Source: Deltaproteobacteria bacterium UBA6930 (GTDB lineage Bacteria; Myxococcota_A; UBA9160; UBA6930). From it: a stretch of DNA of 10,790 nucleotides. The first letter of the stretch is position 1, and each line of letters begins with the position of its first letter. Under the pieces are notes generated by a model. It had not been told where the DNA came from. It did no database searches and saw only the letters and a program-made list of their open reading frames with translations. The stretch is taken from NCBI GenBank assembly GCA_002450755.1, contig DKAI01000093.1, forward strand, positions 9,697 through 20,486. The letters are read 5' to 3'. This document shows, piece by piece, positions 1-5,768 of the stretch. Made by a program: the position numbers and the translations under genes.

Positions 1-23
1 AGAAAAGGGGTTTTAAAAGACTT

Positions 24-99
24 GGGGCCGTAGCTCAATTGGGAGAGCGCCGCGTTCGCAACGCGGAGGTTGGCGGTTCGATCCCGCTCGGCTCCACCA
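24..99 (+). tRNA. tRNA-Ala (anticodon CGC)
   Basis: A complete 76-nt cloverleaf can be drawn by eye. The acceptor stem pairs 24-30 with 89-95, followed by discriminator A96 and an encoded CCA at 97-99. The D stem is GCTC/GAGC (33-36 with 45-48). The anticodon stem is CCGCG/CGCGG (50-54 with 62-66) around the loop TTCGCAA, which gives anticodon CGC at 57-59 and reads the alanine codon GCG. The third acceptor pair is G26-T93, the G3:U70 wobble that is the classical identity element for alanyl-tRNA synthetase, so anticodon and identity pair agree. The T arm carries the usual GGTTCGATCC core. The gene converges on the alcohol dehydrogenase with only 24 bases between them. No promoter can be judged because just 23 bases precede it. 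Confidence 0.97.
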
Positions 100-123
100 C
101 ACCCCTGTTTAAAAAAACGGTCC

Positions 124-1179
124 TTACGGCGTTACTGCTACTTTGAGTACTCCGTCACCTTGGTTTGAAAAAAGTTCGTAGGCCTCCTCAATTTGGTCCA
201 ATTTGAATCGATGAGTGACCAAGGGGGAAAGATTTACCCGACCAGAAGCTATCACCGACATCATCCGTCGCATCCGCTCTTGTCCACCTGGGCAAAGGGT
301 TGACGAGATACAACGGTCTCCCAAACCTGCGGCAAAAGCGTCGATCGGAAGCCGAAGATCTTCAGAGTAAACCCCAAGGCTAGAAACCTTCCCTCCGGGT
401 TTGATAATAGAAAGGCAATTCTCAAAAGTTTCCGGTAGACCCAGGGCCTCTATTGCTACGTCAACACCCCGACCATTAGTCATGCGCATGATCTCCTCAA
501 CAGGGTTTTTGCGATTGAAGTCGATAGTTTCGTCTGCACCCAGTTGTTTCGAGATTTCTAAACGGGCAGGAACTGTATCTACTCCTATGATGCGGGTGGC
601 GCCGAGAAGTTTTGCCCCAGCCGTCGCGCAAAGTCCGATGGGGCCCTGTGCAAAAATGGCAACAGAGTCGCCTATTTGCACCCCGCCGCTCTCCGCACCA
701 CTGAAGCCAGTAGTCATAATATCGGGGCACATTAAGACTTGTTCATCCGAGAGAGAGTCTGGAACCGGGGCAAGGTTGGCTACTGCGTTGGGAATTACGA
801 CATATTCGGCTTGGGAGCCGTCGATAGTGTTGCCGAGTTGCCAACCTCCCAAGGGCTTGTCCCCACACTGGGAGTGGTGCCCCTGGAAACAGGATGAGCA
901 TTGTCCGCAGGGGGTGATGGCGCCTGCTATAACGCGTTGTCCCTCTTTAAATCCGGTCACCCCTTTGCCAAGAGCGGCAATTGTTCCGACGGGCTCATGT
1001 CCTACCGTTAGACCTCTTTCCACAGGGTACTCAGCCTTAAGGATATGAACGTCTGTACCGCAAATCGTTGTCGTCGTGACTCTGAGGAGTGCCTCTCCCG
1101 GCCCTGGGGCAGGAATTTCTTTTTCTTCAAGTACTATTCGGCCGGGCTCTGCAAAGACGGCAGCTTTCATTTTGGGCAC
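124..1179 (-). CDS. zinc-dependent medium-chain alcohol dehydrogenase
   Basis: A 351-residue cytosolic enzyme of the MDR superfamily, expected to oxidise an alcohol (or reduce a carbonyl) with NAD(P). Catalytic zinc ligands are visible as C40, H61 in GHE, and D152 in CPDIMTTGFSGAE. The Asp third ligand and its surroundings resemble secondary-alcohol (isopropanol/T. brockii type) dehydrogenases. Four cysteines at 91, 94, 97 and 105 form a structural-zinc lobe. The Rossmann motif AQGPIGL lies near 177-183, and D201 at the end of the second beta strand favours NAD over NADP. I chose a GTG start at 1179 because AAGGAGA (1193-1187) sits 7 bases upstream; the internal ATG at 1170 would be 16 bases away. 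The gene stands alone, divergent from the next operon. A run of seven T on its strand just past the stop may help termination. The substrate cannot be told. Confidence 0.93.
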   Translation of the reverse strand: MPKMKAAVFAEPGRIVLEEKEIPAPGPGEALLRVTTTTICGTDVHILKAEYPVERGLTVGHEPVGTIAALGKGVTGFKEGQRVIAGAITPCGQCSSCFQGHHSQCGDKPLGGWQLGNTIDGSQAEYVVIPNAVANLAPVPDSLSDEQVLMCPDIMTTGFSGAESGGVQIGDSVAIFAQGPIGLCATAGAKLLGATRIIGVDTVPARLEISKQLGADETIDFNRKNPVEEIMRMTNGRGVDVAIEALGLPETFENCLSIIKPGGKVSSLGVYSEDLRLPIDAFAAGLGDRCISSTLCPGGQERMRRMMSVIASGRVNLSPLVTHRFKLDQIEEAYELFSNQGDGVLKVAVTP

Positions 1180-1186
1180 GTTCTTA

Positions 1187-1193
1187 TCTCCTT
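1187..1193 (-). promoter_or_regulatory. ribosome binding site fixing a GTG start
   Basis: Read on the - strand this is AAGGAGA, a strong Shine-Dalgarno sequence. Its spacing to the GTG at 1179 is optimal, whereas the ATG three codons later is too distant. It therefore decides the start of the alcohol dehydrogenase. Confidence 0.75.
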
Positions 1194-1202
1194 GATCGGA
1201 AT

Positions 1203-1213
1203 ACAATTATTGT
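1203..1213. promoter_or_regulatory. ACAAT-T-ATTGT palindrome, possible operator
   Basis: A perfect 5+1+5 inverted repeat lies ten bases upstream of the alcohol dehydrogenase Shine-Dalgarno sequence, inside the divergent spacer. The position suits a repressor site for the dehydrogenase, but an AT-rich palindrome of this length also arises by chance. The function is inferred from position only. Confidence 0.25.
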
Positions 1214-1348
1214 CCATTTCTTCGGACTAAAAAGGGGCAAGTTTCGACCTTTTTGTTCAAAAGTCCCATTCCCACGGGACAGCCATTGTGGATTACCTTT
1301 GAGGAAGGACTTGAGAGTTGCCGATCTCTTAGCCACGCTCTCTTCACG

Positions 1349-2350
1349 ATGAGAGCCGGAGAAAGTGATCCAAAAGAGCTTCGAATTCCTGCCGTCGTTA
1401 TGGCTGGAGATCAAAGAGGCGCTCGATCTATAGGTCAGGAGAGCAAGGTATTCTTAGAGCTGGATGGACGACCTCTGATTGTCCATATCCTGGAAACTCT
1501 GCAACGCGTTCCAGAAATATCTGAGATCTGGGTCGTGGGTGACCAGCAGAACTTGTCTAAATTACTGGATTCGCCACCGAAGTCCTGGTCGAAGGCGGTG
1601 ACAGTAGTGCCTCAGCTCAACAACCTCTACCAGAATGCTTGGGAAACGTTTAGGCGATCTCTTCCAGGTGCTGGACCGGAAGGGAGAGATCCGACAGAAA
1701 AAGAGGTTTTAATTCCCTACCTCTACGTTTCTGGAGATCTGCCTTTCGCTACTCCACAAGAGGTTTCTGCCTTTATTACGCTTAGTCTGGAGTCCGATGG
1801 CGATTACGTTCTGGGCTTGGCTCCCCAAGGCTCTCTTGCATCATTTTCGACTGGTGAACCAAAATACGTCGTTGCGTATTTCAATCTCGCTGAAGGCAGG
1901 TTCCGACAGACGAATTTACACTTGGTCAGGCCTGCCAAAATTCGTAACCGAGAACTTATCGGTGAAATGTACGACTATCGCTACCAGAGAAAGGTGAAGA
2001 ATGTTCTTCCTCTAGCCTGGCAGATGCTCTACCGGAAGGGAGGTAGGCTGGCTGCGCTTTGGTACTATATTCTTATTCACGTTGCAGGATGGGTGGATCG
2101 CCGAGGGCTGTCACGCATCGCTGATATCGTACGTCGGTATGTCCCGTTGGCTAAAGTTGCGGGCTGCGTATCATCATTCCTTGGGGCAAAGTTTCAATTC
2201 GTGATAACAGAGGCTGGTGGCTGTGCGGTCGACATTGATAGCGAGGAACAATATTTGGCGGCCAAGGCACGTTATTCCGAATGGCGCAAATCACAGGAAG
2301 AGACCGCGGTAGTCCTTTATGGAACCTCGACCAGTAGTAGCGAGGAGTAG
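1349..2350 (+). CDS. MobA/IspD-like nucleotidyltransferase of unknown substrate
   Basis: A 333-residue protein with the GT-A-like nucleotidyltransferase fold shared by MobA, IspD, GlmU and CofC. The N-terminal nucleotide-binding loop is AVVMAGDQRGARS (15-27) with a following lysine at 33 (ESKVFLELDGRPL). A GDLPF motif at 129-133 and a late DID at 295-297 are the expected metal-binding aspartates. Residues 205-280 form a helical, Trp/Tyr/Arg-rich insert not found in plain MobA, so molybdenum cofactor work is not supported. The start is uncertain: ATG 1349 is the last start before the motif, but it has no clear Shine-Dalgarno sequence. TTG codons at 1286 or 1253 would give up to 365 residues. 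It is the first gene of an operon; ygfZ starts 4 bases after its stop, and GAGGAG in its last codons is the ribosome site for ygfZ. Confidence 0.8.
   Translation: MRAGESDPKELRIPAVVMAGDQRGARSIGQESKVFLELDGRPLIVHILETLQRVPEISEIWVVGDQQNLSKLLDSPPKSWSKAVTVVPQLNNLYQNAWETFRRSLPGAGPEGRDPTEKEVLIPYLYVSGDLPFATPQEVSAFITLSLESDGDYVLGLAPQGSLASFSTGEPKYVVAYFNLAEGRFRQTNLHLVRPAKIRNRELIGEMYDYRYQRKVKNVLPLAWQMLYRKGGRLAALWYYILIHVAGWVDRRGLSRIADIVRRYVPLAKVAGCVSSFLGAKFQFVITEAGGCAVDIDSEEQYLAAKARYSEWRKSQEETAVVLYGTSTSSSEE
2342..2347 (+). promoter_or_regulatory. ribosome binding site fixing the TTG start of ygfZ
   Basis: GAGGAG lies inside the last codons of the nucleotidyltransferase gene, 7 bases before TTG 2355. The ATG at 2319 lies upstream of this site and has no equivalent signal, so the TTG is the better start. 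Confidence 0.7.
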
Positions 2351-2354
2351 CATA

Positions 2355-3302
2355 TTGAGTCCACCAACCTTATTTAGTCTCCAACAGAGAAGCGTCATTG
2401 AAGTTCGTGGTGCGGATCGATCTCGGTGGCTCAATGGTATGATAACCAACGAAATTTCTGATCTTCAGGGTGAAAAAAATGGGTGCCCTGCGGTTCTCTT
2501 GTCGAGGCAGGGGCGCGTCATCGCGGATTTACATGTCTTGGTTTTGTCCGATTGCATTTGGCTAGAGCTCGAATCGGATTTCACAGAGTCGGTCATAAAG
2601 GAACTTGATCGTTACATCATTGCAGACAGCGTTGAGCTTCAAAATCTCGCGAGGAGAATAAGCCGCTATTGCATTGAGGGTGAAGATGCTATTGAACTAA
2701 TCAGACGTGTTTCAAAAGGATCGATCTCGGAACATCGGTATGCAGGAAGTGAAGTTCAGTTTGAAGGATTTAAAGCGCTAGTTGCTAACTACGAACTAGG
2801 ATCGCTAAGTGGCATCCAGATATTTCTGTCCTCGGAAAATGCCACCGAATTCGAAGAATTGCTTTTCTCGTCGGAGAAGACTTTGGTGAAAGGCACAGCT
2901 GAGGCGTTCGAAGTCTCGAGGGTTATTGCGGGCCGACCGCGGCTTGGAGCGGAACTCGATGAAACCGTTTTGCCCGACGAGGCGAATCTTGGAGATGCGA
3001 TTTCGACCACGAAAGGTTGTTACATTGGGCAGGAAGTTATCGCCCGGCTACGCTCGAGAGGGAAGATTAAACATCAACTAGTAGGGCTCTTGTTCGATGA
3101 GCACGTTTCTTCAGATTCTTCTTTAACTAGCCTTGGTAAGAAGGTTGGCGAAGTGACCTCGGTGGTATTCGTAGAAGGTCTCGGCGTCGCAGGTCTAGGC
3201 TTTGTGCAAGTTGAGCAAAGTGACCCGGGGACACAGTTAAAAGTTGGCAAAATCAACGCAAAGGTTGTGTCCCTTCCAATGTCTATGAAAGAGAAAAGTT
3301 GA
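2355..3302 (+). CDS. ygfZ: folate-binding protein YgfZ (Fe-S cluster maintenance)
   Basis: A 315-residue cytosolic protein of the GcvT-like YgfZ family, which binds tetrahydrofolate and supports repair or maintenance of certain Fe-S enzymes, including the tRNA methylthiotransferase MiaB in E. coli. The family signature KGCYIGQE is at 220-227, with the conserved cysteine at 222. The N-terminal half carries the usual core RGADRSRWLNGMITNEI (18-34), and residues 45-62 hold the LLSRQGRVIADLHV strand. The length fits the family. I chose TTG 2355 because of GAGGAG at 2342-2347; an ATG at 2319 would extend the N-terminus by 12 residues inside the upstream gene. The stop overlaps the start of the next gene by 4 bases (TTGA), which suggests translational coupling. 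The family call rests on the signature and is strong; the client enzymes here are unknown. Confidence 0.93.
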   Translation: MSPPTLFSLQQRSVIEVRGADRSRWLNGMITNEISDLQGEKNGCPAVLLSRQGRVIADLHVLVLSDCIWLELESDFTESVIKELDRYIIADSVELQNLARRISRYCIEGEDAIELIRRVSKGSISEHRYAGSEVQFEGFKALVANYELGSLSGIQIFLSSENATEFEELLFSSEKTLVKGTAEAFEVSRVIAGRPRLGAELDETVLPDEANLGDAISTTKGCYIGQEVIARLRSRGKIKHQLVGLLFDEHVSSDSSLTSLGKKVGEVTSVVFVEGLGVAGLGFVQVEQSDPGTQLKVGKINAKVVSLPMSMKEKS

Positions 3303-3979
3303 AGATTCCGGCCCTCGTGGTTTTCGCAAAAGAACCTCGGTCTGGTTTAGTAAAGACACGACTTTCTCCGCCGCTTTCACCGAAACTCGCGGCGGATTTT
3401 TATCGCGCAATGCTCTCAGATGTCCTTAATTCGACTGCGCGAGCGGCGACAGTCTTGGGTGCTACGCCCTTTCTCTTTGTAGATCCGAGGGGAGCTTTGC
3501 CCAAAATGCTCGAGCACGCTCCGGCTGAGTTTGTAGGGCTACCTCAAGAGGGTGCGGGTCTGGGGGCGCGGATGGATCAGGCGTTTGAGCACCTTTTTGA
3601 GAAAGGATATTCACCCATTTTGTTGAGAGGAAGCGACAGTCCCGGAGTAACGGTGCAGGCGATGAAAAGATTTCTAGAAGCTCTTAAAACCCACGACGTC
3701 GTTTTTGGCCCGGATAGCAATGGTGGGTATTACTTGATTGGTATGCATTTTCCAGAGCCACGAATGTTCGAGGTTGCCTTAAGCAACAAAGAGGTTTTGC
3801 CTCGAAGTCTCGAAGTTGCCAGAGGCTTGGGTCTGAGTGCTAAAACCCTGGAACCGAGCTTTGACATTAATACTGTGTCCGATCTCAGTTTTCTGAAACT
3901 AGGTGCCGAGATAGACGAAGCCAGGAAAAGCGTAGCCTTTGCCACACATCATAATCTCTGGCGCCATTTACCTGCCTAG
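3299..3979 (+). CDS. CofC-like transferase, TIGR04282 / DUF2064 family
   Basis: A 226-residue cytosolic protein with a compact nucleotidyltransferase/glycosyltransferase fold. Family motifs are in the usual order: FAKEPRSGLVKTRL (9-22, nucleotide loop), GSDSP (111-115, metal-binding Asp), GPDSNGGYYLIG (137-148) and FDINTVSDL (188-196, second metal site). The family, annotated as rSAM/selenodomain-associated transferase 1, has no firmly established reaction. The radical SAM and selenodomain partners that gave it this name are not seen in this window. The start is a TTG at 3299 that overlaps the ygfZ stop. It is needed to include the first beta strand, and the upstream purine run AAAGAGAAAAG is only a weak ribosome site. 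It is the last gene of the operon and the second nucleotidyltransferase-fold protein in it. Confidence 0.88.
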   Translation: MKIPALVVFAKEPRSGLVKTRLSPPLSPKLAADFYRAMLSDVLNSTARAATVLGATPFLFVDPRGALPKMLEHAPAEFVGLPQEGAGLGARMDQAFEHLFEKGYSPILLRGSDSPGVTVQAMKRFLEALKTHDVVFGPDSNGGYYLIGMHFPEPRMFEVALSNKEVLPRSLEVARGLGLSAKTLEPSFDINTVSDLSFLKLGAEIDEARKSVAFATHHNLWRHLPA

Positions 3980-3999
3980 ATAGCACGCAGGCTCCGCCT

Positions 4000-4016
4000 A
4001 AAAGGGAGCACCTTTT
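4000..4016 (+). terminator. possible terminator of the ygfZ operon
   Basis: AAAAGG and CCTTTT form a 6-bp stem with a 5-base loop. They are flanked by CCGC (3994-3997) and GCGG (4021-4024), which could extend the structure across a mismatched section. It lies 21 bases after the CofC-like gene stop and ends in four T. The stem is weak and A/T-rich, so the call is tentative. Confidence 0.4.
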
Positions 4017-4066
4017 CAAAGCGGCCGACCCGCAAGGGCGCATTCGCAGCCTAGAAGCTACAGAAA

Positions 4067-4083
4067 TTGGCATGATTTTTGCT
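4067..4083 (+). promoter_or_regulatory. sigma-54 (RpoN) promoter for the porin gene
   Basis: TTGGCATGATTTTTGCT matches the RpoN consensus (YTGGCACG-N4-TTGCW) with one mismatch, T for C at the sixth position of TGGCAC. The invariant GG at 4069-4070 and GC at 4081-4082 are separated by exactly 10 bases, which is the rigid spacing sigma-54 needs. Transcription would begin near 4094, pointing into the porin. Such promoters require an AAA+ enhancer-binding protein; none is encoded in the window and I could not define its binding site upstream. Confidence 0.7.
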
Positions 4084-4137
4084 CGTATCTAGTAGTCGGC
4101 GGATTTCCCTCGACAACAGTGGTTGGGTTGGTTTCAG

Positions 4138-4168
4138 AAGTGCGCTTCCCCTCCGGAGTCGCACTTTT
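4138..4168 (+). terminator. leader hairpin followed by TTTT (attenuator or terminator)
   Basis: AAGTGCG (4138-4144) pairs perfectly with CGCACTT (4160-4166), and the run of four T ends at 4168. The apical region contains the palindrome CTCCGGAG. It lies about 44 bases into the predicted porin transcript, so it could act as an attenuator there, or as a second terminator for readthrough from the ygfZ operon. Confidence 0.45.
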
Positions 4169-4275
4169 CCTCGCCTTAAGGGAGGAAATGGAACCTTGGC
4201 TCTGCCCCTAAAAGTGAAGAGTTAAAGAAAGCGCAGGTTGGGCGTTGCTATACGGCCCATTGCTGCAGAAAACAC

Positions 4276-4295
4276 GCCTGCCCTCTAGGGCAGGC
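4276..4295 (+). promoter_or_regulatory. 9-bp stem-loop just upstream of the porin ribosome site
   Basis: GCCTGCCCT and AGGGCAGGC are perfect inverted repeats separated by CT. As RNA, the inner pairs open to give a 7-8 bp GC-rich stem. It ends 8 bases before AGGAGG. A stem here could stabilise the mRNA 5' region or keep the ribosome site single-stranded. It lacks a following T tract, so it is not a terminator. Confidence 0.55.
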
Positions 4296-4303
4296 CGAAG
4301 GAG

Positions 4304-4309
4304 AGGAGG
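4304..4309 (+). promoter_or_regulatory. porin ribosome binding site
   Basis: AGGAGG lies 5 bases before the ATG, with a second AAGGAG directly upstream (4298-4303). The start codon lies at the centre of a 12-base palindrome, GCGCATATGCGC (4309-4320). This is the strongest ribosome site in the window and suggests high expression. Confidence 0.8.
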
Positions 4310-4314
4310 CGCAT

Positions 4315-5664
4315 ATGCGCAGAATAATAACCTCCGGTCTAATGGCCGCCCTTCTGGTCGTGGGCCCGGGGCAGGTTCTTGCAGATGACGGGGTTGCTGC
4401 CCAGCTAAAGGCGATGCAGGACCGGATGAGCCAGCTAGAGGATAAACTCGAAGCGACATCAGACGAATTGGCTGTTGCCAACAAGAGGGTAGACGAGCAG
4501 CATCAGTTAATTGAGTATGCCGGCATTGGCGGAGGCATGGAACATAGCTCGGGACTTTCCGCATTTCTTGAGAAAGTTGAAATGGGCGGATGGATCAGCG
4601 GTAGTTATGTCTATAACTTCGAAGGCATGCATGGATCGAAGCTCGCGGGCGCCAACTCGGGTCCTGGCGTAATGCCATTTAAAGGAGACAGCAATAGCTT
4701 TCAGTTAGATCAGTTGTGGTTTGAAATTGAAAAAGGTGTAACTGAAGATAGTCGCGCGGGTTTTCGTGCAGACATTGTCTATGGTAAAACCGCTGGACTT
4801 CTTAACGGTGGGACCGGTAGCAATAATGGTACTCTTGGTGACGAACTAGAGCTTTACCAAGCATATATACAATACCTGGCACCTATCTTTGGTGGGACAA
4901 CCTTCAAATTCGGAAAGTTCGGGACCGTTATCGGTGCCGAAGTTGCCGGTTCCAGAGATAATCTGAATATCACTCGCGGGCACGTTTACAATTTGTTCGA
5001 ACCCATTACACATGTGGGTGTGCTCGCCTCGACAGACCTGAGTGATAGTTGGTCTTTGTCTCTTGGTCTGGCAAACGAAACACGCTCATTTCCGGCAGCT
5101 GACAAGGACTCGAACAATAATAAAACGGTTCTTTGGTCTCTTGGTTGGGGAGGCGAAACAACCGGTTTCTCCTTTGCAGGCGCGTACGGTTCTGCCGACA
5201 GTGGGCAGGCAGTTGATACCAAGTCTGGTGACAAAGAGATGATATTGGATTTTATCTTGTCATGGGATCCGTCGGACCGATTTACCTCTTATGTCAATCT
5301 TGATTTCATTGATAGTGAAAACAGTACGACGGCATCAAGTGAATTTGATGGTTATGGGGTTTCCGTGGCGGGGCGTTATGCTTTAACAGATCGCGCAGGA
5401 ATGGCCCTTCGGCTCGAATACGCCAAGCTCGAGTATGATGCGAATACTGTTTCAGGTACGGAATCCGAAGAGAAAAACTATTGGGGTCTCACCGGCACCA
5501 TTGATTACGCTCTTACGGACGACCTACTCATGAAGGCGGAGTTACGATATGACGATTCGGGATCTTCAGATGACGGTCTTGAAAATGCCTTTATGGATGA
5601 TGATGGTTTGATGACTGAAGATAGTCAGTTTGTTGGAGCGGTTGAGCTCATATATACCTTCTGA
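4315..5664 (+). CDS. outer-membrane beta-barrel porin, BBP2/OmpL-like
   Basis: A 449-residue precursor. Residues 1-23 form a Sec signal peptide (MRR, a hydrophobic core, and cleavage probably after VLA, before DDG). Residues 28-66 are a predicted coiled coil (QLKAMQDRMSQLEDKLEATSDEL and onward), a periplasmic feature common in oligomeric porins. The barrel begins near 92 (WISGSYVYNFEG) with alternating amphipathic strands throughout. The conserved block around 175-230 (ELYQAYIQYLAPIFGG, FKFGKFGTVIGAEV, FEPITHVGV) is typical of the putative beta-barrel porin 2 family (Pfam PF07642). The protein ends in a terminal phenylalanine (ELIYTF), the usual BAM recognition signal. Residues 413-436 are very acidic and probably form the last external loop. 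The gene is monocistronic, with a sigma-54 promoter upstream and a strong terminator downstream. The solute is unknown. Confidence 0.85.
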   Translation: MRRIITSGLMAALLVVGPGQVLADDGVAAQLKAMQDRMSQLEDKLEATSDELAVANKRVDEQHQLIEYAGIGGGMEHSSGLSAFLEKVEMGGWISGSYVYNFEGMHGSKLAGANSGPGVMPFKGDSNSFQLDQLWFEIEKGVTEDSRAGFRADIVYGKTAGLLNGGTGSNNGTLGDELELYQAYIQYLAPIFGGTTFKFGKFGTVIGAEVAGSRDNLNITRGHVYNLFEPITHVGVLASTDLSDSWSLSLGLANETRSFPAADKDSNNNKTVLWSLGWGGETTGFSFAGAYGSADSGQAVDTKSGDKEMILDFILSWDPSDRFTSYVNLDFIDSENSTTASSEFDGYGVSVAGRYALTDRAGMALRLEYAKLEYDANTVSGTESEEKNYWGLTGTIDYALTDDLLMKAELRYDDSGSSDDGLENAFMDDDGLMTEDSQFVGAVELIYTF

Positions 5665-5687
5665 TTGTCTTTGCATTTAATCTAGAA

Positions 5688-5730
5688 AGGCGTGGCATTG
5701 TTTCTACAGTGCCACGCCTACTTTTCTTTC
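5688..5730 (+). terminator. strong terminator after the porin gene
   Basis: AGGCGTGGCA (5688-5697) pairs perfectly with TGCCACGCCT (5710-5719). Four further inner pairs, one of them G-T, leave a TTCT loop and about 14 bp of stem. A T-rich tract (CTTTTCTTTC) follows. It begins 24 bases after the porin stop. On the - strand the distal side is also T-rich (CCTTTCTAG), so it could also stop transcripts arriving from dapB. Confidence 0.85.
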
Positions 5731-5761
5731 GTGCATAAGTATGCAAAGAAGGAAAGAAAAG
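5721..5761. terminator. second nested stem-loop, likely dapB-side terminator
   Basis: CTTTTCTTTC (5721-5730) and GAAAGAAAAG (5752-5761) are a perfect 10-bp inverted repeat. They enclose a second palindrome, TGCATA-AG-TATGCA, around 5732-5745. It sits 8 bases beyond the dapB stop, so it is the first structure met by the arginine/lysine operon transcript. The T-rich arm of the porin terminator doubles as one arm of this stem. Confidence 0.6.
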
Positions 5762-5768
5762 TGGTAAT

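Larger units (their letters stand above)
1180..1348. other. divergent intergenic region
   Basis: This spacer separates the alcohol dehydrogenase (-) from the nucleotidyltransferase (+) and must hold promoters for both. I see no convincing -35/-10 pair on either strand. It contains the dehydrogenase ribosome site, the ACAATTATTGT palindrome and a small GTCC/GGAC stem at 1212-1227. The frame of the downstream gene stays open back to a TTG at 1253, so part of this spacer could be coding if an upstream start is used. Confidence 0.5.
3980..4314 (+). other. regulatory spacer and 5' leader of the porin gene
   Basis: These 335 bases hold no gene that I can support. In order they contain a probable terminator for the upstream operon (4000-4016, within a larger CCGC/GCGG-bounded stem), a near-consensus sigma-54 promoter (4067-4083), two adjacent hairpins (4138-4166 and 4166-4188), a seven-codon mini-ORF with a poorly spaced ribosome site (4188-4211), a third hairpin (4276-4295) and the porin ribosome site (4304-4309). 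If transcription starts 12 bases after the -12 element, the porin mRNA leader is about 220 nt, which is long for a porin. Confidence 0.6.

Noticed and set aside
24..123. tRNA 3' end as an attachment site for an integrated element
   Set aside because: No integrase gene, no second copy of the tRNA 3' end and no foreign-looking genes are in the window.
401..1048. 215-residue open frame on the + strand opposite the alcohol dehydrogenase
   Set aside because: It lies wholly antisense to a gene with intact family motifs, has low-complexity Ser/Arg/Pro-rich composition, and has no recognisable domain.
1349..2350. Calling the first operon gene mobA (molybdenum cofactor guanylyltransferase)
   Set aside because: The nucleotide loop departs from the LAGGxSxRMGxDK form, the protein is over 100 residues longer, and no molybdopterin genes are nearby.
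2355..3302. Calling ygfZ a glycine-cleavage T protein (gcvT)
   Set aside because: It has the KGCYIGQE signature of YgfZ, is shorter than typical GcvT, and no gcvH or gcvP is adjacent.
4208..4564. 118-residue - strand frame opposite the porin leader and 5' end
   Set aside because: It is antisense to the signal peptide and coiled-coil coding region, has Arg/Pro/Leu-rich composition, and overlaps the leader hairpins.
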